A stretch of 64,000 bases of DNA, taken from Filosporella fistucella (lineage: Eukaryota; Ascomycota; Leotiomycetes; Helotiales). Positions within the stretch are counted from its first letter, which is position 1. Each line of letters opens with the position of its first letter. Position numbers and translations under genes: made by a program. Of the stretch, positions 34,496 through 47,641 are shown piece after piece. The notes beneath the pieces were generated by a model. That model was given only the letters and a program-made list of their open reading frames with translations, was not told where the DNA came from and did no database searches. The DNA is taken from NCBI GenBank assembly GCA_030077755.1, contig JAQJZZ010000018.1, positions 2,170,001 through 2,234,000 of the forward strand, written 5' to 3'.

Positions 34496-35885
34496 ATGCT
34501 CATCCGCTCCCCACGATTCAGGCTTCTCTGCCTCCTCATTTTGTTTATGATTACATATTCTCTTCTTCCGCCTCACAATACCTTCCACCTTTTTGTTCGA
34601 TGGCATACACACAGAATATCTTCGTTTACTAAAGAGAATTTCTCTTCTTCCAAATCGTCGAAAAATGTCGATACCATCTTCAATATACAGATGAAGGACA
34701 TAGGTATGGCGATTAAAACTGGATACGCTAGGAAAGAGAGATTGAGAAACAGGCTTCGAGGTATGGAAGGAGACTGGGAAAGATGGAATGTAGTCATTGC
34801 AGGTGATTATGCAAGCGAGAAGGAGATGAAATTAAACGGGTTTAATATACCTGTTGTGAATGTTTTGGAGGAAGTATTTGATGGGGATTTGATAGGAGAG
34901 CGAGGAAGTAGGAGGGGGAAGATGTATGAGTCTTTACAACAAAATATTTCTGACACTCAAAATGGAAGTGAAAAGGGAATATATGCAATGAAAGAAAGTG
35001 GATGGGAACTTGACATTCTGAAAGTATGTACTTTACCATTCTATATCCAGAAAATGATTGGAACTATGAAAGATTAATGTATTGGGAAAGCATATCCCAG
35101 CCCTCACCCACCTCTATACTACCCTCCCAACCAAGAAGTTTTACCTCTTAACTGACGACGACACTTACATCCACACACCCTCGCTCCTTCACCTCCTGCG
35201 TACTATTTCGCCTCTCAAACCTCATTACCTAGGCAAAGCCATCGGCTCCTATAAGACACGCTTCGCACATGGTGGCTCCGGAATAGTTTTCTCTCATGCC
35301 GCGCTCTCTACCCTCCTCGCTCCCTCGTCTCGTCCTTTACGGAAAGAATACAACATCAGAGCATTAGGTGCGCTGTGGGGCGATAAACTCATCGCCGAAT
35401 GGGCAATGCAGAAAGGAATATACGTAAATGAAGATTTGAGCGTACATTTCAATGGGGAACCGCCTTTGAAAACGAAAATTAGAGAAGAGAATGTCTGTGA
35501 GGGACTTTTAGGCTTCCATAGGGTAGGAAACGAGGTAGAAGATATCAGAAATAGGACCGAAGTAATTAAGGAAATGACATGGCGGAACGTTTGGGGGGCT
35601 TTTGGGGGAGTCAATATCTTTTGCCCAGACGAGGAGGGAGAGTTAAAGAGGAAGATGAATTGGGACTTTGTGGGTGATGTGGATGAATATGTTGAAACCA
35701 GAGAAGCCAAAATGGCTGGAGACTGCAAAGAAATATGTGGAAGGATTCGTAGATGCTTAGCCTGGAAGTGGAAAGAGGGAACGTGTTGGGTGAGTGATTG
35801 GATAACTGTTGGAGAGAAGGTAGAGGGGATGTGGAGTGGGATTGATGTGTATAAGGTTAGAAAAATGGTGAAAGGATGTGGATGA
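34496..35885 (+). CDS. Fringe-like glycosyltransferase, family GT31, type II membrane protein
   Basis: Exons are 34496-35023 and 35073-35885, giving 446 residues; the 49-bp intron joins GWELDILK to INVLGKHIPAL, which restores the family pattern. A signal anchor (FRLLCLLILFMITYSLL) lies at residues 8-25. The catalytic part contains TDDDTYIHTPSLL at about residue 203, where the Asp triplet is the DxD metal/nucleotide-sugar site, then YLGKAIG, FAHGGSGIVFSHAAL and GDKLIAEWAMQKGI. The C-terminus has a Cys-rich PAN-like module (GDCKEICGRIRRCLAWKW, GTCWVSDW). It should work in the Golgi or secretory pathway, adding a sugar to glycoprotein or glycolipid. Upstream in-frame codons to 34427 have no ATG. 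Confidence 0.9.
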
Positions 35886-36315
35886 AAATGGCCATCTCAA
35901 TTTATATGTACGACAAAAATAAGACAGAGAATTGCGAAAAATTTGGAAAGCAGGTTGGTGGTTATGAGAAATTTTGGAGTGCTCGAAGGTGATGTGGGAA
36001 GATGCAAAGAAATTGGAGGGGGATAACTCACTGAAGATATCTTCACCCCGCAAGACTCGTATATTCAGTAATTGGATACAGATTTAAGAGAGTCTGCGCA
36101 ATACAAGAAACAAATCGTATGACCCAAAAATACTGATGTTGATGAAGGTAAGATTTCAGCCGCCTCGCCAAGCCAGAAACCAAGACCTCGGCTCTCCGCT
36201 GTTCAAGCTTCCTCCCCCACCTTCCCCAGCTTTCACCTCCCAATCTCCAAAATGCCTCAATCAACACATCTCAAAACCTCTAGAGCTCGTCAATTGACCT
36301 GCCCTTCTACACGTC
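35886..36315. other. Intergenic stretch
   Basis: About 430 bp between two genes on the same strand; only short minus frames, judged not real. Confidence 0.4.
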
Positions 36316-38132
36316 ATGTCAGCTGAAGCACCCTACAAAGCAATTGCTCAACGTAAACAAGCAGAACGGCAATCCCGAATCCCAAAAGCATGGCTACTTG
36401 CCTCATTACCCTCTGAAGACATCCTCGATGTGCGATCAATTCCTCGAGAAAGCGGAATCCTTACTTCCTCCGAAATTCAAATCACCGAAAACTACGATGC
36501 CACATCCCTCGCAGAAGCAATTCGATCTGGCAAACTTACAGCTGAAGCAGTCACAATAGCTTTCTGCAAACGAGCCGCAATCGCACAACAAGTCTGTAAT
36601 TGTCTCACAGAGATATTTTTTGAAGATGCTATCACACGAGCCAAGTTTCTGGATCAAGAATATAAGAGGACCGGGAAGACCGTGGGGCCATTACACGGCG
36701 TACCTATCTCATTGAAAGATACATTCAAAGTAAAAGGTTACGATTCAAGTATCGGCATCGCAAGTCTAGCTGAGAACCCCGCCAAAGAAAACTCCCTCCT
36801 CGTCGATATTCTTCTCGAAGCAGGTGCTATCCTCTATTGCAAAACAGGCCTCCCACAAACAATGATGGCTCTGGATTCAGATAATCATCTTTTCGGACGT
36901 GTCCTAAATCCTAGAAATAGGAAAGTAACTGCGGGTGGTAGTTCAGGAGGCGAAGGAGCATTGCTAGCTATGAGAGGTAGTGTCCTAGGAATAGGCACGG
37001 ATATCGGCGGAAGCATCCGCATCCCAGCTATGTGTAACGGAGTCTACGGCATCAAACCCTCTTCTCAAAGAATACCTTTTGTAGGACAAGAGAACGGCGC
37101 AAGAGCAGGAGCAAATAAGATCGGGTTATCAGCTAGTGCAGGCCCGATTACGGGTAGTATAAGGGATTGCGAACTCTTTTTCAAAACGGTGTCAAATGCT
37201 AGGCCATGGGACCGAGATCCAAGTCTCGCATATGGAGAATGGGAAGACCAAGGCTCCATAGGAAAGAAACCACTTTTTGGAGTCTTAAGAACAGATAATA
37301 CCATTTCCCCTCTTCCCCCAATCACCAAAATCCTCAACGAAACAGTCGATTCCCTTCGTTCCTCCGGACACGAAGTAATCGAGATATCCAGCTCCGCATT
37401 TCAAAAATGCAATGCTCTCGCCAACGCATTCTTCACCATCGACGGAGGACAACACATGTTTTCCCTCTTAGAAAAAACAGGGGAACCATTGATTAACTGG
37501 CTTAGCACTCGTCTGAAGAAGAAAGATCCTATTAGCATGGATAAATTAATCGATATCCATGCTAAGAGAATTGAGTTAGAGACGGAGATGTTGGAGATAT
37601 GGAGAGATCCTAAGACGGGAAGGAGAATAGATGCTATTATCTGTCCCCTAGCGCCACATCCTACGCCACCGATTGATAGATGGAATGGTGTTAGTTATAC
37701 GAGTGCGTTTGTATTACTTGATTATCCGGCTGGGAGTTTACCTGTGAGAGATATTTGTGAAAAAGATCTAGAGGGCGAGGTGGAGGGGGCAAAAGCACTG
37801 AATAGTTGGGATAAAGTTAATAGGGAATTATGTAAGTCGTATCTGTCTCTACACCTTTTCTTGCTTCCCTTTTCCCCTCTCTCGTTTCTACTTCTATCCC
37901 CTCTCTCCTACTTCTTTTTCAATCTAAACCTTCGATTCATACTAATAAACCTACAGGGGACACAAAAACCATAAACCGATCAATCTATCTCGACACCACC
38001 CTCTCAATACAAGTCATAGCCCCGAAGATGCAGGAGAGGAGATTATATCAAGCTATGCAGCTCATTGATTCGATTCTCCATACCCCTCATCACCAAGCTC
38101 AACCTCAAGCTCAGGCTCAGGCGAAACTTTAG
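36316..38132 (+). CDS. Amidase-signature family amidase
   Basis: Exons are 36316-37831 and 37957-38132, giving 563 residues; the 125-bp intron is pyrimidine-rich, and the splice creates a Trp codon and continues NREL-WDTKTINRSIYL. The Ser-cisSer-Lys triad is visible: Lys134 in VPISLKDTF, Ser209 in AGGSSGGEG and Ser233 in GTDIGGSIRIPA. Spacing between the three matches fatty-acid amide hydrolase. The C-terminal helix ends in a Gln/Ala repeat (QAQPQAQAQAKL). Fungal relatives resemble acetamidase and general amidases, releasing ammonia from amides, probably in the cytosol. The exact substrate is unknown. Without the splice the first frame would end in a low-complexity hydrophobic tail. Confidence 0.93.
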
Positions 38133-39308
38133 GGGTTGGGGAGTGTGGATGTGTGGATGTGTGGAGATTGGTATATGAGTATATTTAACAGATATGAATA
38201 TAAAAAAAACCTCCAACGCTCAAACTACCCTTTCTTCCTCCCCACCGCGTGCTTGATATAGATTCCGAATAAACCTAACTTTTGTTTTTTTAAAAAAACG
38301 AGTAGCAAAAAAGTAATTTTTATAAATTACCTTATATAGGTATTTCACTAACTTATAATCTATAATCTGAATTGCAATAACAATATCCTTAGAATAATCT
38401 TACGTAGGTAGGGAGGGTAAGGAAGGAGAGGGTAGGTTCAAAGCACGACGTGGAGGCTTTTATATATCCCTGTGGTGTTGGCTAGAACTTGAGTATATCT
38501 TTGAGGAAACAATGTTAGTAAGGAAAAGAGTCTAGTGAGGAATGATTTTGGTGAGGAGATGATGCTGGTAAGGAAATAATGTTAGTCAGGAAATGATGTT
38601 GGTAAGGAAATGATGTTGGGGAAATAATCTTGGTGAGGAGATGATGCTGGTAAGGAAATTGTTTACCAGAATTGAGACATAAATAAATCATGTTGAAAAA
38701 GGAAATAGCATAGAGAGAGGGGCAGTGCGCGACAGAGCTATCTGTTTGTATATTTTACAGGTAATACTATCCAATCCCAAGAATGAGATAATTTTCCTAA
38801 TATTAATCGGGCATTTGTAAGGAATAGTCATGTGATATCATATCACAAATCACGTGGGGTAGCGGAAAAGACGAGGTTCTTTTTGTTTTCGCAATTTGGT
38901 TTTCATTTCATGATAGATAGATAGGTGAATTTTCTATAATATACTCTCTGAAGAATAAACTTCGCCATCCCTCCATCCAGTCCTTCCATCCGATAGTGAT
39001 CCACTCCAACAGTCGTAACATAGCATCATTGCAAAAGCAGCCGAAAACAATTTCATTCCTCTTTCTCTTCTCTCCTCGTACACCGACTCCCACTATCAAA
39101 CACCAAGTGGCAAGCAAAACAAATTCTGAAACCAAAAAGACAAATGAGATATACATGAGCACAGGTATATAGTTAAATACCAGAATAAACGCCCCCTTTC
39201 CCGCTAAAGCGCAGCATTGTAAAACAGATTTCCACTCCTTGAACCTAAGTTCTGATGATGATGTTCTCTATCATGTTACTTGATAGAGATGTGTATGGGA
39301 TGACGGGA
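38133..39308. other. Stretch between convergent genes with a minisatellite
   Basis: Contains A/T runs near 38290 and the 17-bp tandem repeat listed separately. The minus frame at 38908-39162 is hydrophobic but has no family support. Confidence 0.5.
38503..38655. repeat. 17-bp minisatellite, about nine imperfect copies
   Basis: Units of about 17 bp with the pattern A-A/G-A-T-R-A-T-G-N-T-R-G-T-R-A-G-G follow each other head to tail, for example AAATGATGTTGGTAAGG. One copy is shortened. The block lies downstream of the amidase gene. Confidence 0.85.
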
Positions 39309-41085
39309 CTATAGATGCATAGTCAAACCCATCAAGCGCTCTACACATGCATCAAGATCGTTACTCAGACGCTCCACCCTCTTCATATCAGCATCGTCGC
39401 TTGAAGTCTTGACTACCAGCTCGAAGTTTGAAGGCTTGAGTGACAAGTTGGCGAGGAACGAGAGGTCGATATCTGAAGATGGCTTGGAGGTGGAAGAGGT
39501 GGAAGTAGCATAGAGAGCGAATGCTGGATCGGCATCGAATTCCTCGTCTGCTGCAACGACAACCTCAGTCTTCTCCTCGACCATAGGCATTCGTTCTATC
39601 TGAGGCATCTCGATCTTCTCCTCAGATGGGATCGTAGAGAATGAAGAGCCCTTTCCAGAAAGAATCTCAGTATCGATGACGGCTTCTGGAAGTGACAGAA
39701 CGGAGAAAACTTGTGGTTGGTAGAAAGCATCGTTATTCAAATCCAACATGGAGAAATCCATAGTTTGCTCTGGAATCATGGTCATGCCGACGTGTTGCAT
39801 CTGTTGTTGAGCAGCATATGGGTTTACATCCTTGCGGACTTGTCGTTGAGGTTGCTCGATTTGCTGTTGCTGTGGTTGTTGAACAGCTTGTGCTGTTTGT
39901 GCTGCGGCGGGGTTGGAGGCAAGAGTGTCGAGGAAACCGGAGAACGATGGAGAGGAAAGAAGCATGCGTGTTAGGTCTGAGAGACGGGTGTTTTCTTCCA
40001 TCAAGGCACGGTTTTGGTTGCGAAGATCGCTGTTCTCGTTGACCTTTGTAGCGATTTCTCCTTCGAGTTGAGAGATGTATTCTGTAACATATTAGTACTG
40101 TTAAATTATGATATCGATATGATTTACCCTTTCGGCGGGAACGGAAAGCACGAGCAGAAACCTTGTTTCGGAGTTGGCGACGCTCTTTGCTGCTGAGCTT
40201 CTTTCCCTCCTCACTAGCCAACAGACGCTCATCCTCATCCATATCTTCCTCCTCCTTTCTCATACGATGAGCATGAGACATGTTTTGAGATGAAGAGTCA
40301 TTCTCATCGGTAGCAACGCTGGATTGTCTCATCGAATTGAGAAGTTGCGAGATCTTCTCCTCGACGATAGGATCAGTTGGTTGGTTTGAACCACGAGGAC
40401 GTTGACTTTGTTGTCTCTGTCCACCCATGGCGTTTTGTCGTTGTTGTTGAATGATTTGTTGTTGTTGCTTCTGTTGTGCTTGAGCCTTGGCAAGTGCAGC
40501 TTGTTGTTGATGCATGCCAGGCCAAAGACGACCAACATTGCTTGTCTGAGTAGGTAGAACAGCTGGAGCAGATGACATGCTTGATCCGATGGTACTTGGG
40601 TTGATGAACTCAGGTGATTGTTCTGGGTAGAAGAAAGCAGGCTCTGGCTTTGGTGAATCGAAATCCATGTCGATATCGGATGGATTGAATGACCCATTTC
40701 GTGATGGAGTAGTGCCGAAGTCGACAAAGTCATCGTTTGGACTGAATCCAGTTAAATATCCATCTGCGAATCCATAATTCATCTGTTGATTGACTGCCAG
40801 TGTACTTGCAACGGCACCTTGTGGAATGCCGGTTTGTTGTCTGTACATGCCATAGTTGTGACTTGGTCCGGTAAGATCTGGTTGAGATGATGGAAGGGTA
40901 GCTGGTGTGTTTGAGACGGCTCTTGATGTGAATTGAGTCTTTGATGATGATGGGGAGATGGAAGGTGATTGATAGGATAATTTATCGTATTCCGAGAAAT
41001 CGACGAGCGAGTCTAGAGGATCGTGGCAACTTGCTTGTGAATTGGAATGCGACATGGCGGAAGAAGAGGATTGGGTAGAAGACAT
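39309..41085 (-). CDS. bZIP transcription factor, MeaB-like
   Basis: Exons are 41085-40128 and 40081-39309 with a 46-bp intron, giving 576 residues. The bZIP lies at about residues 300-350: ERRQLRNKVSARAFRSRRK (N-x7-R basic signature), then EYISQLEGEIATKVNENSDL and the zipper. The intron sits exactly at the junction of basic region and zipper. The N-terminal half is Ser/Gln-rich with poly-Gln runs; after the zipper come LLSSPSFSGFLDTLA, VRKDVNPYAAQ, VGMTMIPEQ and FSMLDLN, which I recall from the Aspergillus/Fusarium regulator MeaB of nitrogen metabolism. That assignment rests on memory, so no symbol is given. It acts in the nucleus. The upstream leader is probably long because no other gene starts within 3.8 kb. 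Confidence 0.92.
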
Positions 41086-44000
41086 TGCTTCCTTGTGAGT
41101 AGTGACTCGATGTGTTTGATGTTGATATTCTACAATAGTTGAGATGGGTTTGTCGATGCCTTGGTGTTGATGGGTGTTTGTCAGGACAAAAGGGTAGAAT
41201 GATAGACGGGAGGTGTGAGGTGGGTGTGGGTGTGGACAGGAGAAGAGAAGAGGGAATTGGGTGCCTGAAGAGTTTCTGGTTGATGGTCAGGCCCGGTTAG
41301 AGGACGCGTGGCCTGCGGAAGCGCCAAATGCCAATGACCGACGGAAGCGAGAGCGTCGAGCGAGCGAGGTAAGACTGAACTGGGAAGAGAGGTAAGGTAA
41401 GGTTATTCCGCAGCAGGGCAACACGACCGTATTCCTTCGTATTCAAGATGATGGGGGCTGTGTCGATATTGTGTTGATGAGTATGGAAATGAATATGATA
41501 TAAACAGGTGGTTTGTATGAGATGATTGATGAAGAGACAGATATGGTGATAAATATCCGTACAAGTTCAGATGTTGTTGATGAGAGGAGAAGAAAAGGAA
41601 GAGGAGTTGTTAGAGCGGAGAACTAATGAGCAGGATATCAGGACCTTCTTCTTCTTCTTCACAGCCGTCGGACAATCGGCCAGTCCCTCTATTTCAAGTT
41701 CCTTCTTCTCCCTCCTCCTGAGACGGCCCCAGCACCCAATCTTCATGCACTGCCTCACCACCAGCTTGAACAGTCTCCACTTTTCCTAAATCCAACCACT
41801 CACAACTCTCCATTCGTGCCCCGCCGCGTGGCAAAAAAACCCAGCAAGCAGACATCCAGACATCTCGCCAACTCTCAATCAAGAACCGGGACCGATATTC
41901 CATCCAATCAGTCTACCACGGACTTTCCGACACCGATATTATGCCTTTGCTTGCTACAACATGATAGGTTCACTCGTGTGGATACTGCTGACTTAGCAGA
42001 GAGTACGAGCTGTCCAAGCCCCGCCGTCACGGTGTTCTTCCTTCCATCGTGCTTCTAGCGTACTTCCACTTGTGTCTAGCTTTTCTTCAACGTGGAGTGG
42101 AGACGAAGTGGACGTCGGCAGTTTTGGTACTGTAAATAGAAATTGGGTTTTCATTGGTCAACAACGAGACGGTTTCCCATGTTTCATGTTTCATACTTTG
42201 ATGCGTGAGTGTGAGGTGATGGATGTTGCTGATCTTCACTGATGATGTGGACGAAGGTGGAGATGTGCTGAATGGCATTGTGGGAAAAGAGGATTGGGAA
42301 TCTGCTCCGAGTCGAGACCTTTGATTCTCCTTTTTCAGGAGAGGGGTCGTTGAGAATCTTGAGATGACTCGTAATCTATGTTCAATCCTATGCTCAACTC
42401 TCGGATCGATTGGGGATGGAGTTTTATGATTGTAAAAATGAAGCTATCACAACAATCACAAACACAGCACTAATTCAACCCGTAAAATCACCACCACTGT
42501 CCACCTCCTCCAGATAAATTACCTACCCTCCCAACTTCCAAAACACCCAAAACAAGCAAATCCCAAGTCTCATCTCCCGCTCACCTAATCCAGAAATAGC
42601 TCTAAATGAAGCAAATCAATGCATGCTCCCCCGCATCTCACCCGTTTCACCACAGGAAAGCCTCATAAATTTCAGACGAGCCTCTTTCTCGCTTTATCTT
42701 GCCCACCTCATAATTCCCGAGTTCAAGGATAGTAGGCCGAATCGAGAAGATAGGAGACTGAAAGGTTGGTGGAGTAATTAGTTGATATCTTAGAAGGTAG
42801 GCGGGAAAGGTTTGAAAAGGAATTAGGTGTATTGTATTCTGAGGTAGGATATTCCCTCAAAGAAGGGAAAGCCTTTTGCGGTTCTACAAGATGTGATGAA
42901 ATAATGCTCTTGGGTGTATATTAAATCTGTCTACCTGCTAAAGCCTCTCCTTCTCCTCTCCCCTTTGGTTCAAATCATAAATCTATACTCTGAGACCAAC
43001 ACTCTATCCTCACCCCAAGCAAACTCAGCCTCTCTTCCCCATCCCATCCCATCTCAACCTCCCTACCCTCCACTCCTCCCCAAATCAAAACCCACAATCT
43101 GAAAGAAAACGATCATCCTCTTGGCATATCATATTTCATGCAAATGCACACCCCTAGTCACGGCATTGAACCACTCTTCTGTCGACGGAACTTCCCATCA
43201 TCGCCTTTCCCTTTTCGGCCCCTCTCCCTTCCCAACCTAGGAATGCAAAGCTCGAACGAGTCGAGACGAGGCAGAAATGAGAAGACATCCTTACTGAGCT
43301 GAGGAGAGGGGCTGTGCTGCTGTACTCGGACTCGGATCATACAAGGGAGATATACTTCTAGAAAGTCGATCTGAGGTTTGAGGTGGTCTTGAAAAGGTGA
43401 TTGAAATATACACAGGTTATTTATATTCAATTTGATAAGCCTCCCGTTTTGAAAACGAGAATTGGGGATATGATAGCGCTAGTTTTGTTTTGAGATTCAG
43501 TGGGATTGATGTGAAGAAACCTCTGTATGGGTTTAACACACTCAGTCATTGAAATATTTATTTATATCAAGTATGGATTTCCAGTATCTATAACATCGAA
43601 ATACAAGATCGCACCTCAAATTATAATTATGTTAAAAAGCATACTCATTCAGAAAATAACAATTGGAACATCCCATTGATTCCAATTTCCAATTTCTAAT
43701 ACCAAAGTTCTATCGCTCGCTTGCCATATTTTCTTGCCCCCGAAAATATGAATTTTGCAATACGAGAATATTATGAGGGAAGAGGATGAACGGAGAAGAA
43801 GGGAAAGCTTATTCCGGCCCGTTCGGCGTAGAGTCTGGGCGTAGCGTGGCTGATAGACAGGAGATATACATGCAGATAGCATCGTTTTGGGATGCGAGGA
43901 TGCCGTGTCTTCGGTTCTTATTCGGAGCCGGGAGTCGGGAGTTGGGAGATGGTAGGACGTTGGAAAGTTAGAAAGTTAAAAGGAAGTTATAGGTAGGACT

Positions 44001-44949
44001 CAGGAGGAGAGGGAGAAACAGAAGAGAGGAGAGCTCGCACACTAAATGATTCTCACATCCTGAGATATTACTCTGGATCCTAGAACAGAATCTCTATCTA
44101 CGCCTCTAATCTCCATCTTAGTTAGAGCTTGTTCACCTCCCTCACTGCCTCACTTCCCCCTTTCCTCAAGCTCTGAATATGACGTAGTATTAGCCTCTCT
44201 TCATTATATTAAGAAAAGCTTATCCCTTTCCCTTCTCTTACCGTCCGGAAGGCAAAGCTTCGGCACTCAATCAAATCAATCAATCAAGGTTTTAAATACG
44301 AGGGAGGCTTAGACGATGATCTGTATTCCAGGTTAGGTTAGCAAGAAAATGAAAACGAAATCTCGGATTTAGAGTTTGAGATTCGGACCGGGAATCGGGT
44401 CGGGTCGGCTGGAGTTGGGGGGGGGGGTTATTGGATCGAGGGTCTCGGAGTTAGGTGAGGTGTTTATAGAAGAGGGATGGAGGTGGATGAGATGAGATGT
44501 ATTTGGAAGGGAAATGGATGAGGATGAGGAAGAGAGTAGGGGTAGGAGGGTATGTTTCGATTATTGAGAGTAAGAGATGCAAGATTATTTACGGTTATAA
44601 TTTATGCGATTAGCTTCTATTCTCTTATTATCCTATTAATTATCAAATGAAGCTCTAAAATCACATTCCCCAGAACTATTTTAGATCTTAATCAACATTT
44701 TATCCAATCCTTCATTAAATTACGACATCTGCTTTGCTTATCTTATTTTCTTTCCTAACTTGTACGTATTTTATCCTAATCCTCTTAATTTTATCAGAAA
44801 ACCTATTTAGAAGAAATTATCAAATAATAAAAAGATAAGATGGGGATAACAAGATATCTTAAACTATCACTACACCTTCCAACCATCCATCACCCTCTCA
44901 AAACCCATTCCTTAAACCACCCCCCCTCTCTCCTTCTGACTTCTTCCCC
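41086..44949. other. Gene-poor block rich in simple sequence
   Basis: Nearly 4 kb with no supportable gene. It includes the promoter and leader of the bZIP gene, a TTC repeat near 41645, C/T-rich stretches around 42900-43100, an AATC tandem at 44274-44288 and a G run of 11 at 44417-44427. Open frames such as 43158-43430 lack family resemblance. Confidence 0.5.
44417..44427. repeat. G homopolymer of 11
   Basis: An uninterrupted run of 11 G within the gene-poor block; length may vary by slippage or assembly. Confidence 0.85.
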
Positions 44950-45918
44950 CTAACACATCCAATATCCTACCCACCACTTCCTCCCTCTTTCACTCTCCAC
45001 CTTAACCCTCTCAATTTCCTCTTCAGTCGGTGGAAAAACATGTCGTGAAGGCGGAATAGAAATATAAGGCTGTGGCGAAGGAGGTGAAAATGTGTTTTGT
45101 ATGTATGGGGAATGGAGGGCTGGTTGGAGGGGAGAGGAGAGAGGTGTATATTGTAGGGGAGGGGGAGGGAGGGGTGGATGGTTTCCCTCTGGGTTATGGG
45201 TTTCTTTCTCTTTTGTTGTGTTTGTGGGTTTTTCGTTATTCTTTGTTGATAGGTGTCTGGTTGTTCGTGAGAGGTGTTGGTGGGGTGATGGTTCTACCGT
45301 GGTGTCGTTGTTGTCTTTGAACTGAATTTCGAGGAGGGAAAATGAGAGGGGAGGAAGTAGATAGCCCTCCCTCCGTAATGCTAACTCATCGAGAGGAACC
45401 GTACTTCCTTCACCTATCTTCTCTTTTCCTGCACTCCTATCTCTAGCTCCCTCTTTTAATCTCACATTTCCGTTTCCTAGCTCATCTCTTTCTCGTTCTT
45501 CTACAGTGGATTGAACAGGTAAATATCCATCCCTACGTAACGCTACCTCATCGAGTGGAACACGGCTGCCGAATATCTTTGGGTTTTTCCTCGTAGCTAC
45601 GTTTCGCTCTTTAGCGTAGTTTTTTCGACCGCCTTCAGGGCGGGGGGAGAGACAGAGTGGGGAACGGCAGAAGTGGGAATAGCGGTGGTTGAGGGTGTGG
45701 CACTGTGTTTGTCGTTAGTGGGTTGGAGTTGGGTTTGGGATGAGGTTAGGGGAGGGTGATGTATGAGGTAGATGGTAGAAGAAAGGGGAATATACCTTCA
45801 ACCCCTGCTCCCCTTTCAGAAACTCTTCACATCTCCATACTAGACCCCGTTTCAGAGCAGGAGGTGCTTCTTGTGTTGGGGGTAGAGATGAAGATGGAGA
45901 TTGAGACTTAGGATTCAT
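44950..45918 (-). CDS. Orphan hypothetical protein with a duplicated VPLDE-ALRR motif
   Basis: Exons are 45918-45796 and 45702-44950 with a 93-bp GT-AG intron, giving 291 residues. Exon 1 ends RGLVWRCEEFLKGEQGLK; exon 2 opens CHTLNHRYSHFCRSPLC, a Cys/His-rich knot that could bind zinc. A basic segment follows (RKNYAKERNVATRKNPK). The motif VPLDEVALRRDGYL occurs once and returns about 50 residues later as VPLDELALRREGYL. The C-terminal third is Pro-rich and ends with EEEIERVKVESERGRKWWVGYW. The frame across the intron continues without a stop, and the motif duplication argues for real coding. I know no family. It is the only clear gene in the 41-47 kb block. Confidence 0.65.
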
Positions 45919-47641
45919 ATCGATGTACTTGCACCTGATTTCGAGTGTTGAGATAGGTTACGTTCGAGTGGTAATAATAATTATGTGAGAATATGGGATA
46001 GAGGCTGAGATGAAGATAAAAGAGAGTTAGTGTGGGAGGAGAAGAGGAGTAACAGTGTGGAGGGTGTTAAAGAGATGTAGTTTTTTTTGTGTGAATGACA
46101 CATAGGTAGTATAGGTATGAATAGTGTGTTAGAAGAGGAGTGATTCATGTTGCAAGGTAGGAAGTCATTACTGGGTTGAAAACATGGTTGGTTTTGGGGA
46201 TTTGGAGTGTAATCCGCTTGTGACTAGAGCGGAATTTGTGAAGCCGTTCTCAGTGTTAGTGCTAATACTAAATGTGGTAAAATCAGTGAGATAAAGCAGA
46301 AGTGTGGTTTATGCTGAAAGTTTGGAAGTGAATAGGAGAATTGGGATTGAATTGTAGATGGACGTAGCTCTGACTCAGATTTCCGAGTATCGAATTTTCC
46401 TTGAATCGAAATTCTATAATCTGGATGAAATTTCGATGATATTAAAAAATGAATTAGAGTTGATATTTGTATATAAGATATGCAAAGCAGGAGCGAGAGT
46501 TTTGTTGTGAGGAAAGGTTTGAAAGGGGCTCGCTTAGTCTTTGATGTGAGAGTCTGAACACTTATCCAGCTGGGGCTATGAAAGGGAAAGGTGGATCAAG
46601 GAAGTGGATGAACTTCATTATTCATGCCTTAGCTACCTTCTCTTCCAGAACAACTTTCAGTATATGAAACGTCAAGCAGATTATTGAAGGCATAAAGCGA
46701 ACGCTACGGACTTAAGGAGGTTTGCTAGCCAAGCATTTATGTCACATATTAGCATTTCTTCTATTTTGAAAGATTCTCTCTAGTGATAATTATTGTATCT
46801 TGAAAAGGGATAGGCAATGGTTTTATAATGCAAAGAAGTGGAGTCAAATAATCCATCTCCAAATTCAGACTATCAATATGGTAGCATGACTGAGGCCATG
46901 GATTGTATTGTCACTGCTGCGAAGTATCTCTGGTCTCAAAAAACCCACAAATAGCACCAATGTGTTGATTCATCAATCACTGCTCTTCTTTTCTATGTAC
47001 ATTGTGCCATAAACCGATATCGACACGCATTTTGAATATGAGCATGATAAAGTGTCATTGAGTGCATGTTGGATCGATTCATGTGGAAAACAGACACGGA
47101 ACACATGGTGTAAGAATTGTTGGGCAAAACATGTTGTTGTGGTCGGTAAGGGTGATAATGTTTGGGGGAAGATAGAAGGGAGAGAGGTGGGGGAGTTTGT
47201 GAATGCTTTGTTATGGGATGATTTTGAGATGGTGGTGATAGCTGGCGGATAATATGAAAAGGCGGATAGAATGGCGGTGGAAATCTAAGGTGTGTCTTGA
47301 TGACGAAAAGAGATGACTAGTGAATCAGAGTCACCTCTTACGTAGGCAATAATTCGAAAGAAGTTCGGCTTTAAAGCGGTCTGAAATCGAACTTTCGATC
47401 CTGATTAGCTTCATTCCGAGATCTTCAATCTTCCTATTTAAGCTGGCACATTGTCAACACAACGCGCACACAACCAAATTTCCAAACAAACATTTCAAAA
47501 CAGAACTTCGAGACGAAATTTGCAAAACAAATCCTAAGGTACATATCCACACCAGTCCCGCAGACCACTCTCAATAACCTCTCGATCTTGCAGCTCAACA
47601 ACCAATTACTTCCTCAGAGCACAAAAACAAAACAACACACA
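45919..47641. other. Intergenic stretch
   Basis: About 1.7 kb, without a supportable gene. The frame at 47052-47252 has no family signal. The A/C-rich part after 47450 looks like the leader of the small Cys gene. Confidence 0.45.

Noticed and set aside
39733..40127. Continuation of the bZIP first frame past the donor site
   Set aside because: It would replace the leucine zipper with an unrelated Ser/Arg tail; splicing restores EYISQLEGEI and the zipper.
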